A stretch of 64,000 nt of DNA, taken from the NCBI GenBank assembly GCA_023441055.1, contig JAEZQY010000008.1, forward strand, positions 62,001-126,000, given 5' to 3'. Origin of the DNA: Bacillota bacterium. GTDB lineage: Bacteria; Bacillota; Bacilli; Paenibacillales; UBA4045. The notes beneath the pieces were generated by a model. The model was not told where the DNA came from and ran no database searches. It saw only the letters and a program-made list of their open reading frames with translations. Position 1 is the stretch's first letter, and every line of letters begins with the position of its first letter. Made by a program: the position numbers and the translations under genes. Of the stretch, positions 1-6,549 are shown one piece after another.

Positions 1-85
1 AAGTCTTATAAGCAAGAAAAGCATTCGGTAATGTCACTCCTGATTGTAAGGTTACTTCACCTAATGCAAAAATTTCGTAATCCAC
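1..85 (-). CDS. Alpha/beta-fold hydrolase, MetX-like, N-terminal fragment cut by the window edge
   Basis: The first 28 codons of a leftward gene read from a GTG at 85. An AAGGGAG ribosome binding site sits about 10 bases upstream. The peptide starts MDYEIFALGEVTLQSG and ends FLAYKT, which resembles the N-terminus of homoserine O-acetyltransferase-like alpha/beta hydrolases (pattern F-LG-LQSG-LP-A-LAYKT). The catalytic domain lies outside the window, so neither activity nor integrity can be judged. In the same frame there is a stop and no ATG upstream, which supports the GTG start. It is divergent from the CGNR gene at 233. Confidence 0.55.
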   Translation of the reverse strand, partial: MDYEIFALGEVTLQSGVTLPNAFLAYKT

Positions 86-185
86 AGTATTTTCTCTCCC
101 TTCAAGATGAATACTAACACCATTATAACCGTTATAACTAAACTTTAATGGTTATTGAGTTGTATGCTACAACATTATTTATAAC

Positions 186-214
186 TTGTAAAGCATTATT
201 TTATAGGTTACAAT
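186..214 (+). promoter_or_regulatory. Candidate sigma-A promoter of the CGNR gene
   Basis: TTGTAA (186-191), a 17-base spacer and TACAAT (209-214) match the -35/-10 consensus at 4/6 and 5/6. The predicted start of transcription falls right beside the GAGGTG ribosome binding site at 222-227, so the leader would be very short. Confidence 0.35.
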
Positions 215-232
215 TCCTATTGAGGTGAAACA

Positions 233-820
233 ATGATGAACAAATCACTATTCTTATTAGGCGGCACTGCATGGATTAACCTAGTTAATACGACATATAT
301 CTCCCAAAAAGAAATCGTTGATATCCTTATCGAGCCAACAAGTACTATTCAATGGCTGGAGGAAAACAACCTATTACGGGAATCTGATTATCTGGCTTTA
401 GAGAATGAAGAATGGCTTAAATCACTTATAATCGAGCTCCGATTGCTTCGTGACCTTAGTAAAACGATTTTAAGTGAATTAGAAAATCAAGAAAATCTTT
501 CTCTTCATGTTACAGAGCAATTAAAGAGTCTTACTAAACAAGTGAAGGTAAGCCTAATAATTGATTCGGATTCTGACAAATTGAAATTGGTCGCGGAAGG
601 AAGAACTCCAAAAGATCATGTGCTATATATGATTATCCATTCCATTATTCAAACATTGGATACAGTCCCAATCCAGCGAATTCGGAATTGCGAACACGCT
701 GAATGTCGTCTCTATTTTGTCGATACATCAAAATCAGGAAAAAGACGATGGTGCAGCATGGAATTATGCGGTAATCGCCAAAAAGCAGCTGAATTTTATG
801 CAAGGAAAAAGAAAAAGTAA
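233..820 (+). CDS. CGNR zinc-finger protein (ABATE-type putative stress regulator)
   Basis: A 195-residue protein. Residues 1-140 form a mostly helical region that fits the ABATE domain. The last 45 residues hold the CGNR zinc finger, with ligands in NCEHAECRLYFVD and WCSMELCGNRQK. Family members are thought to be stress-responsive transcription regulators, but their targets are mostly unknown. The start (ATG ATG) follows a TTGAGGTGAAACA ribosome binding site; the second ATG at 236 is equally possible. The gene stands alone between a divergent partial hydrolase and a strong hairpin, and is clearly more AT-rich than the core genes later in the window. Confidence 0.8.
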   Translation: MMNKSLFLLGGTAWINLVNTTYISQKEIVDILIEPTSTIQWLEENNLLRESDYLALENEEWLKSLIIELRLLRDLSKTILSELENQENLSLHVTEQLKSLTKQVKVSLIIDSDSDKLKLVAEGRTPKDHVLYMIIHSIIQTLDTVPIQRIRNCEHAECRLYFVDTSKSGKRRWCSMELCGNRQKAAEFYARKKKK

Positions 821-837
821 TCCATTAAACACTTCCT

Positions 838-887
838 GATAAACACAAGAACCCCGTTCCATTCGGATCGGGGTTCTTGTGTTTATC
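838..887. terminator. Long perfect hairpin after the CGNR gene
   Basis: A perfect 19-bp inverted repeat (838-856 with 869-887, arm GATAAACACAAGAACCCCG) and a 12-base loop, 18 bases after the stop codon. There is no clear T-run, so termination by this hairpin is likely rather than certain. It could also protect the mRNA end. Confidence 0.6.
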
Positions 888-1063
888 GAGCTTAATGGGA
901 TTCACTTGCTGTTAGGATAATCCCTCTAAGCCCTTCACTCTACAATAGTATCTTTCTGTATAGTATAGCACTTAATTGTGCGTACTTATAAATATGTTAT
1001 TAGGTATCTATAATAGCATTCATGTACATGCATCAACAATTGAAAATGAAAGGTGTGATCCAA

Positions 1064-1777
1064 TTGACCATGGTTGGGAAAACAATCATCGTAGCAGGAG
1101 CAACTGGTGGAATCGGCGAGGGCGTAACAAAGCTTCTACTCCAACATGGAGCAACAGTTGTCGCGCTTGGCCGCAGCAAAAATAAGCTAGAAGATCTAAG
1201 ATTGTATCTCTCGGATATCAAGGCTGGTGATCTCATTACCATCCAGGCCGATATTGACCAAGATCGGGAGTATGGCCTCAAGCTTCATGATAGCTTAGAT
1301 GAGAAATTCGGCCCCATTGACGGAGCAGTCATCACCATCGGTAATTGGGGAAATGCGAACACCAGGTTGCTAGACGTTAGCGATCAGCTCTGGACGCAGA
1401 CCATACAGGATAATCTAACGAGCCACTTCCGCGCTTTGCGCATACTTGTTCCACTACTCAAGCAGGACGGTGCTCTAATTCATTTGAGCGGACTTAGCGC
1501 CGACAGTCCATATCCGGGAGCAGGAGTCATCGGACTGACCAATGCCGCCAAAAAATCATTAGTACTTACGATGGCTGTCGAGCAAGGAACAACCGGCCCT
1601 AGAATATATGAACTGATCATTGGCCCGATTCGAACGCGCGAACGCATGGCAAGAGGAGCAGCGCAAGCGAATTGGTATGATCCAGAAGATATTGGAGGCT
1701 TTATTTCCGAGCTCATTCAAGGCAATACCGCGGCTTCGCAAACTCCCTTGCATTATATGGTCCAACGGGGGGAGTAA
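1064..1777 (+). CDS. SDR-family protein lacking the catalytic tyrosine
   Basis: A short-chain dehydrogenase/reductase fold of about 238 residues. The N-terminal nucleotide-binding motif reads VAGATGGIG, and a beta-4 serine region reads LIHLSGLSA. At the place of the usual YxxxK the protein reads GLTNAAKKS, so the catalytic tyrosine is missing. It may be an atypical or non-oxidoreductase member. I chose TTG 1064 because AAAGGTG (1049-1055) lies 8 bases before it; ATG 1070 and ATG 1022 are alternatives with worse spacing. It is followed 34 bases later by the VOC gene, probably in one operon. Substrate unknown. Confidence 0.75.
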   Translation: MTMVGKTIIVAGATGGIGEGVTKLLLQHGATVVALGRSKNKLEDLRLYLSDIKAGDLITIQADIDQDREYGLKLHDSLDEKFGPIDGAVITIGNWGNANTRLLDVSDQLWTQTIQDNLTSHFRALRILVPLLKQDGALIHLSGLSADSPYPGAGVIGLTNAAKKSLVLTMAVEQGTTGPRIYELIIGPIRTRERMARGAAQANWYDPEDIGGFISELIQGNTAASQTPLHYMVQRGE

Positions 1778-1811
1778 TGCTGTCTATCTCATTGGAAAGA
1801 AGGGCTTATCT

Positions 1812-2633
1812 ATGGAGTTAACTTATGTCTCTTTAACCGTTTCGAGCCTGGAGACATCCATTGATTTTTATCATTCTGTAATTGGACTCCATGTCTTGTT
1901 GAGAACGAATCAGTCTGCTGTTTTGGGCACAATGACAGACCAGCCTTTACTCATTCTGACTCAAGTCGAAGCTAGTTTTCCTAGGGACCTCAACGCAACC
2001 GGAATGGACCACTTTGCCTTCCTCGTCCCTAATCGCATAGAACTAGCCAGACATATGGGCCGAGTAATTGAAAGAAACTATCCCATTACTATGATCACAG
2101 ATCATGGGGTCAATGAATCGTTCTATCTTGCCGATCCTGATGATATCCTGATCGAAATTACGCGCGATTTTACACCAGAAGAGCTTGCCGAGCGTAGACC
2201 GCTTTCTTCCCAAGAGTTAGCGCTTCAGCTTATGGATTTATATAGTAAATTTAAGACGCCGTCCCCTGATATAGCGAAAGAAACATCAATAGGCCATATC
2301 CTGCTTCGGGTTGCCAATCTTGCAAAAACCGAGCAATTCTATACCAGCAATCTTGGATTTGACGTATCGATGCGATTGCCGGGTGCTGTATTTGTTTCAG
2401 CGGGCGGCTACCATCATCATGTTGGATTTCATGTGTGGGAGAGTGAAGGCGGTCCACGGCCGGACATTACCGCGATCGGACTTCGTGCTTTTTCAATAAC
2501 GTACGAGTCTCCATGCGAATTTCAATTTGTACGCGATCCTGCGGGGAATGGGATTATTCTTTCTTCTCAAAGTAAGCTTAGCCACAATCAATTGATCGAA
2601 TTGGATCGAACTTATATCAACGAGAGGAGGTGA
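1812..2633 (+). CDS. Two-domain VOC (glyoxalase/extradiol dioxygenase) protein
   Basis: 273 residues from ATG 1812, which has GAAGGG eight bases upstream. Two vicinal-oxygen-chelate modules are visible. Module 1 (residues about 1-115) runs from MELTYVSLTVSSLETSIDFY to a DPDDILIEI ending. Module 2 (about 160-260) contains GHILLRVANLAKTEQFY and a histidine-rich YHHHVGFHVWE strand that would supply metal ligands. The layout matches catechol-2,3-dioxygenase-like proteins (CatE type), which use Fe(II) to cleave aromatic rings, but the substrate cannot be read from sequence. It follows the SDR gene at 34 bases. Confidence 0.75.
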   Translation: MELTYVSLTVSSLETSIDFYHSVIGLHVLLRTNQSAVLGTMTDQPLLILTQVEASFPRDLNATGMDHFAFLVPNRIELARHMGRVIERNYPITMITDHGVNESFYLADPDDILIEITRDFTPEELAERRPLSSQELALQLMDLYSKFKTPSPDIAKETSIGHILLRVANLAKTEQFYTSNLGFDVSMRLPGAVFVSAGGYHHHVGFHVWESEGGPRPDITAIGLRAFSITYESPCEFQFVRDPAGNGIILSSQSKLSHNQLIELDRTYINERR

Positions 2634-2638
2634 CTCTA

Positions 2639-2686
2639 TTGAAAGTCAGAAAAAATACGAGCGTTGCAATGATTTATTGCCACTGA
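2639..2686 (+). pseudogene. 15-codon ORF behind a perfect ribosome binding site; likely gene remnant
   Basis: AGGAGGTGA overlaps the end of the VOC gene and is followed by TTG 2639, reading MKVRKNTSVAMIYCH before a TGA. A site this strong is unlikely by chance, so the ORF looks like the 5' end of a third operon gene whose body has been deleted. I do not recognise the peptide. Confidence 0.3.
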
Positions 2687-2742
2687 ACGCTTAACTGCCC
2701 GTCAAGCACTATCTCGCCTCAGTCGGTTACACAGCCTCAGGA

Positions 2743-3351
2743 TTAGGATGGCTTCCCAGAGAGCGCGGGACTGGCAGGCCACGTGGAGAGCGCTTGACGG
2801 GCTACAGCTTCTAGCATGTCTCGACTGAAACCGGCCTTCGCTTGAACCGCAATACCGTGGAGCACAGCCAGCACAAAAGCAGCTAGCGCTGCACTGTCAG
2901 CGGTCTCCGACAGATCTCCCTCTTGCTTTGCCCGTTCAAAGCGATCGCGGAGCGATAGCTCGCCTTCCGCACGCGCCTTGATCAGGGCTTGTCGAATAGG
3001 TTCTGCATCATCTGAACCAGCTAAGGCGCCATGTACCCCTAGACACCCCTTGTGATCTGTGTAACGAGTATTTAATTCAGCCGCGCTAAAGAGAATATGT
3101 TCAGCCACCTCCCGCGATGTGGGCAGTTCCAACGCCACCGGGATGAAATCCAAGTGTCTCTCATAATAGCGCTCCAAAACTCGTCGGAACAACGCTTCCT
3201 TGTTGCCAAATGCCAAATATAACGCGGGTCGTTCGACACCCGTGGCTTGCGTCAGATCGGTGTACGACACACCTTCGTAACCCTTACGCCAAAATAAACA
3301 TAGCGCTGCATCCAGTGCTTGATCTACATCGAATTCGCGCTTACGCCCCAT
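2743..3351 (-). CDS. TetR/AcrR-family transcriptional repressor
   Basis: 202 residues. The N-terminal helix-turn-helix (about residues 8-55) reads FWRKGYEGVSYTDLTQATG followed by LYLAFGNKEALF, a textbook TetR signature. The C-terminal half is a helical ligand domain. Start ATG 3351 has AAGGGTGG upstream. The gene is divergent from the SDR/oxidoreductase operon, whose promoter is bracketed by two palindromic repeats (3507-3528 and 3562-3583). Those repeats are the likely operators, so I infer it controls that operon. Inducer unknown. Confidence 0.85.
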   Translation of the reverse strand: MGRKREFDVDQALDAALCLFWRKGYEGVSYTDLTQATGVERPALYLAFGNKEALFRRVLERYYERHLDFIPVALELPTSREVAEHILFSAAELNTRYTDHKGCLGVHGALAGSDDAEPIRQALIKARAEGELSLRDRFERAKQEGDLSETADSAALAAFVLAVLHGIAVQAKAGFSRDMLEAVARQALSTWPASPALSGKPS

Positions 3352-3506
3352 TAGTCAGACCACCCTTTCTTAATTGTTACCTTTGGATTAGAACGGTTTT
3401 CGTCCAGTTTCATACTTTACATTATCATAACACACGTTACAATTCGCTGCCAATCATCGGACATAACCTGAATCCAATACAGGAGCCGCCTAGCAAACGA
3501 AGTTTA

Positions 3507-3583
3507 ACGTAATGATCATTATGATATTGACAATACATATTTAAATGTATAATATGGCATTACGTAATGACCGTTATGATATT
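3507..3583 (+). promoter_or_regulatory. Promoter bracketed by two 22-bp operator copies
   Basis: Two 22-bp direct repeats (3507-3528 and 3562-3583) differ at only two positions. Each has a core of the type TAATGAYCRTTA; the first core, TAATGATCATTA, is a perfect palindrome. Between and overlapping them are TTGACA (3527-3532) and TATAAT (3548-3553, spacer 15) or TAATAT (3550-3555, spacer 17). The arrangement is typical for TetR-family repression of the gene to the right. Confidence 0.65.
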
Positions 3584-3656
3584 CTATTCATCACCGGTGT
3601 GCGTGTATTCAGCGACTTACTTTACCTGAAGTAATCAATTAAGGGGAGGTTTTTTC

Positions 3657-3698
3657 ATGCAGCGATCCAAGACAGTTGGTAGATGTTCCCGACCTTGA
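3657..3698 (+). other. 13-codon ORF with strong ribosome binding site between operator and SDR gene
   Basis: AAGGGGAGG (3641-3649) precedes ATG 3657, which reads MQRSKTVGRCSRP and stops. The +1 frame of the same DNA continues as QLVDVPDLDVSAIKNTHS up to a stop at the start of the SDR gene and looks protein-like. This may be a frameshifted or truncated remnant of an earlier first gene of the operon, or a leader peptide. Confidence 0.25.
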
Positions 3699-3739
3699 CG
3701 TCTCGGCGATTAAAAATACGCATTCAAAGGAGAACATAT

Positions 3740-4702
3740 ATGACTAGAAATTTCAGTGCAAGCTCAACAGCAGATCAGGTGCTTACCGGCATTGATCTCC
3801 AAGGAAAACACTTTTTTATTACAGGCGTATCATCGGGCATCGGTCTCGAAACAGCCCGATCACTGGTCGCTCGAGGAGCTAGTGTCGTCGGCTCTGTCAG
3901 GGAACTTGTCAAAGCTAAGACAGCAACCGCTGAGGTTGTAGACGTTGCGACGAAAAGTGGCGGCAGCCTAGAGTTGATCGAACTCGATCTCGCGTCCCTT
4001 CAGAGCGTCCGCGCCTGCGCGGATAAACTATTGGCCAACGGCCGGCGGTTCGAGGTCATGATTGCCAATGCCGGAATCATGGCAACTCCGTTCAGTCGGA
4101 CAGTCGACGGGTTTGAGGCTCAGTTCGGCTCGAATTATCTTGGTCATTTCGCTTTGATTAATTGGATCGAACCACTGCTCGTCGATAACGGGCGCTTGAT
4201 CGTGCTGTCGTCCCAAGCTCATCGCGTTGCGGATGTTGACCTGGATGATCCGAATTTCGAGCAACAAGAATACGACCCATTCGTCGCCTATGGCCGATCG
4301 AAAACAGCCGCAACCTTATTCGCAGTGGAATTCGATAAGCGTAATCGCAATCGTGGCATCCGTGCAGCCTCCGTAATGCCTGGCAATAGTCCTACCAATC
4401 TCTCTAGCCACTTCTCACATGAAGAATTGCAGGGTCTTCTTGAAAGCATTAGCGAAGCCCGCAGCGAAGCAGGTTTGAAACCAAGTGAGCTCAAAGACGT
4501 TGCTCAGGCAGCCGCAACGTCTGTCTGGGCTGCAGTCGTGGCTGACAAAGACGAAATCGGAGGACGTTATCTCGAAAATTGCGCGGTCGCCCCGATTGAT
4601 GACACACCAAATCCATTTGCTGACGGCGTAAAGTCGTATGCGCTCGACGCTAACAAAGCTGCGCGGCTGTGGGCGATAAGCGAGGTGTTGACAGGTGCGT
4701 AA
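3740..4702 (+). CDS. SDR-family oxidoreductase
   Basis: 320 residues from ATG 3740, with AAAGGAG nine bases upstream. The cofactor motif reads ITGVSSGIG (about residues 27-35), NAGIMA marks beta-4, LSSQAH carries the catalytic Ser, and AYGRSK supplies the Tyr-Lys pair. Overall it resembles retinol-dehydrogenase/WW-domain-oxidoreductase-like SDRs, which usually prefer NADP(H). Substrate unknown. Its stop overlaps the next gene by 8 bases, so the two are co-translated. It is probably repressed by the divergent TetR protein. Confidence 0.85.
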   Translation: MTRNFSASSTADQVLTGIDLQGKHFFITGVSSGIGLETARSLVARGASVVGSVRELVKAKTATAEVVDVATKSGGSLELIELDLASLQSVRACADKLLANGRRFEVMIANAGIMATPFSRTVDGFEAQFGSNYLGHFALINWIEPLLVDNGRLIVLSSQAHRVADVDLDDPNFEQQEYDPFVAYGRSKTAATLFAVEFDKRNRNRGIRAASVMPGNSPTNLSSHFSHEELQGLLESISEARSEAGLKPSELKDVAQAAATSVWAAVVADKDEIGGRYLENCAVAPIDDTPNPFADGVKSYALDANKAARLWAISEVLTGA

Positions 4703-5369
4703 GGATGACAATTCCAAGACAGTTATCGGCATTATTGGAGCAGGAGAGGTTGGCAGCCAGATCGCTCGTGCGGCGATTGCGAATGGATATGAGGTCGTCA
4801 TTGCCAATTCACGAGGGCCCGAGACGTTGAAGGATCTCATTGCTGAACTTGGCCCATCAGCGCGCGCCGCAACAGCGGCTGGCGCTGCCGAGGCCGGTGA
4901 CTTCATCGTCGTGGCCGTGCCCCTCAAGCTAGTCAATAACATGCCTGTCGAGCAACTCGCAGGTAAAATCGTGCTCGACACGAACAACTATATGCCTTGG
5001 CGCGATGGGCAATTCCCTATGGTCGACTCTGGTGAGAAGACCGTGCATGAGCTCCGCCAAGAGCATCTTCCTGCCTCGAAGGTAGCGAAGGCCTTCACCC
5101 ATATTCAGGCCCCTCGCCTCTTCCTTTCAAGTCGACCTGCTGACGACCCTGACCGCCATGCATTGTCGGTTTCAAGCAATTTTCCTGAAGCCGTGGAACT
5201 CGTGACTCGGTTGTACGACCAGTTCGGATTCGATACTGTCGACAATAGTCCACTGAGCGAATCATGGCGTAGCGGTCCCGGTCAGCCAGCTTGGATTGCG
5301 CACGCGCACCAGACAAAGTCCGAGCTGAAAGTCAATCTCGCCAGGGCGCGGCGCATCATCCAGACGTGA
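4695..5369 (+). CDS. NADP-binding oxidoreductase, F420-dependent NADP reductase-like
   Basis: 224 residues starting at GTG 4695, inside the end of the SDR gene. The Rossmann motif IGIIGAGEVGSQIA (about residues 11-24) is followed by ANSRGP, typical for NADP(H) selection. VVAVPLKLVNNMP and DTNNYMPWRDG match the family called NADPH-dependent F420 reductase or NAD(P)-binding domain protein. Bacillota usually lack F420, so another flavin or substrate is likely. The last about 30 residues (HQTKSELKVNLARARRIIQT) are family-atypical and overlap the next fragment. Confidence 0.75.
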   Translation: MRKDDNSKTVIGIIGAGEVGSQIARAAIANGYEVVIANSRGPETLKDLIAELGPSARAATAAGAAEAGDFIVVAVPLKLVNNMPVEQLAGKIVLDTNNYMPWRDGQFPMVDSGEKTVHELRQEHLPASKVAKAFTHIQAPRLFLSSRPADDPDRHALSVSSNFPEAVELVTRLYDQFGFDTVDNSPLSESWRSGPGQPAWIAHAHQTKSELKVNLARARRIIQT

Positions 5370-5389
5370 AAAGAAGGGTTGGGAATGAG

Positions 5390-5593
5390 TTGAAGACGAT
5401 TGCTGTAATTGGGGCTAGACCAGGTCTTGGTTTTTCATTGGCCAAAACTTTTGGGAGAAACGGATTCCGGATCGCAATGGTTTCTAGAACCCAAGAGAAA
5501 TTGGATCAATATGCTGTTGAACTACGTGATTATGCGCATAGAGAAACGGTAGAAGACACCTTCCCAAAAGGGATTGTGAAGATTTTAAAGTAA
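5390..5593 (+). pseudogene. SDR gene with internal deletion
   Basis: From TTG 5390 (GAAGGG upstream) the frame reads LKTIAVIGARPGLGFSLAKT and then MVSRTQEKLDQYA, an SDR N-terminus of about 45 residues. It jumps to a short tail, HRETVEDTFPKG, that resembles the C-terminal end of the same family. About 170 residues, including the active site, are missing while the frame stays open. I infer an internal in-frame deletion. The 67-residue product would not be a working enzyme. Confidence 0.55.
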
Positions 5594-5651
5594 CGAAAGT
5601 AAGAGTATCGTCAGATAACCGCTAGAGTGACTTGCCCCATATGAGACAAAA

Positions 5652-5682
5652 TGCGCCCCGATTGTAAATAAATCGGGGCGCA
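5652..5682. terminator. Hairpin between convergent genes
   Basis: A perfect 12-bp inverted repeat (arm TGCGCCCCGATT) with a 7-base loop. It lies between the truncated SDR (+) and the leftward SLH remnant. There is no T-run on either side. Confidence 0.5.
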
Positions 5683-5700
5683 CTTCGTTACAGTTATACT

Positions 5701-5895
5701 TTACAAATCGCTAGACTCGCTCTTCAGCTCATCAAGCGCATGCCACAATTTCATCAGCAGCACCGTTGCTTCCGCGCGAGTCGCTGACTCGGACGGGCTG
5801 AATCGATTATCTCCCCGCCCAACTACTATACCTCTCACAACCGCTTCTTGGATATACCCTTTAGCCCATTGCGGTATTTCGGCATCATCGTGGAA
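5701..5895 (-). pseudogene. SLH-domain remnant (C-terminal end of a lost S-layer protein)
   Basis: The minus-strand frame from about 5895 to the stop at 5701 reads FHDDAEIPQWAKGYIQEAVV and then GRGDNRFSPSESATRAEA, a complete third SLH repeat. It matches the last repeat of the nearby SLH protein (6550-8787), which reads IGRGDNRFVPDGAATRAEAA. It has no start, signal peptide or other repeats, and follows the glycosylase stop in a different frame. It is best explained as the tail left by deletion or recombination between SLH genes. Confidence 0.6.
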
Positions 5896-5923
5896 GGTGG
5901 TATTCTTCCACTTAATCAATTCC

Positions 5924-6436
5924 CTAAATACAAGTTCCGCCTGATAGGAGCTGAAGTACGACTCTCCAATTCTCCAGCTTCTTGGAGAAAGGGATCGCAT
6001 GTGCAGGGCTCGTCGATGGCAGTCTGTAATAACACAAACCATCACTTGTCTCCTGCTGTTCGCGAACTAGCTTATGAAACAAATCCTCCGCCTTCCCCCC
6101 GTTGAAGCATACAGCCTTGATACCTATATATTGCTTAAAGAAGAAATCGAAATCATTCGGAACGGGATTCAAGATCTTGGCATCGCTGCTTCCTTCGCGG
6201 TCACAGCTGCTGAGCACATCCCACAACGCAATACGCTTGTCTTGCAGGAAGTTGACTCTCTCCACATAATCTGGCGCCGGCTTTTCTAGACCGTACAGGC
6301 CATAGATGACCCGCCAGAAGTGATTCTGAGGGTGACCATAGTATTGCTGCTTCTCCAGTGATTGTACACCCGGCATCGTGCCGAGTATAAGCACCTGTGC
6401 ATCATTTTGCACAATCGGTGGAAAGGATGTAATCAT
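5924..6436 (-). CDS. Uracil/hypoxanthine-type DNA glycosylase (Mug-like superfamily)
   Basis: 170 residues. Near the N-terminus VLILGTMPGVQSLEKQQYYG carries the GxMPG-type motif with the downstream GHPQNHFW, ALWDVLSSC in the middle, and LPSTSPAHA near the end. These match the DNA-deoxyinosine glycosylase / G-U mismatch glycosylase family, which excises deaminated bases. I chose ATG 6436 because GGAGGAG lies 9 bases upstream; the longer frame to 6547 would overlap the divergent gene and has no such site. The natural C-terminus may be slightly altered, since an SLH remnant abuts it. Confidence 0.75.
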   Translation of the reverse strand: MITSFPPIVQNDAQVLILGTMPGVQSLEKQQYYGHPQNHFWRVIYGLYGLEKPAPDYVERVNFLQDKRIALWDVLSSCDREGSSDAKILNPVPNDFDFFFKQYIGIKAVCFNGGKAEDLFHKLVREQQETSDGLCYYRLPSTSPAHAIPFSKKLENWRVVLQLLSGGTCI

Positions 6437-6549
6437 ATTATGCAACTCCTCCAAAGCAGAATAATCTATCATAATTCTATCATAGCCCTCTGATATGCTA
6501 GGAATAGCATCTGCTATTTCTACATTTCTTTCATGAAAGGATGACAATC

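Noticed and set aside
976..1185. 69-codon ORF overlapping the SDR start
   Set aside because: Out of frame with a clear SDR; its peptide is low quality and has no ribosome binding site.
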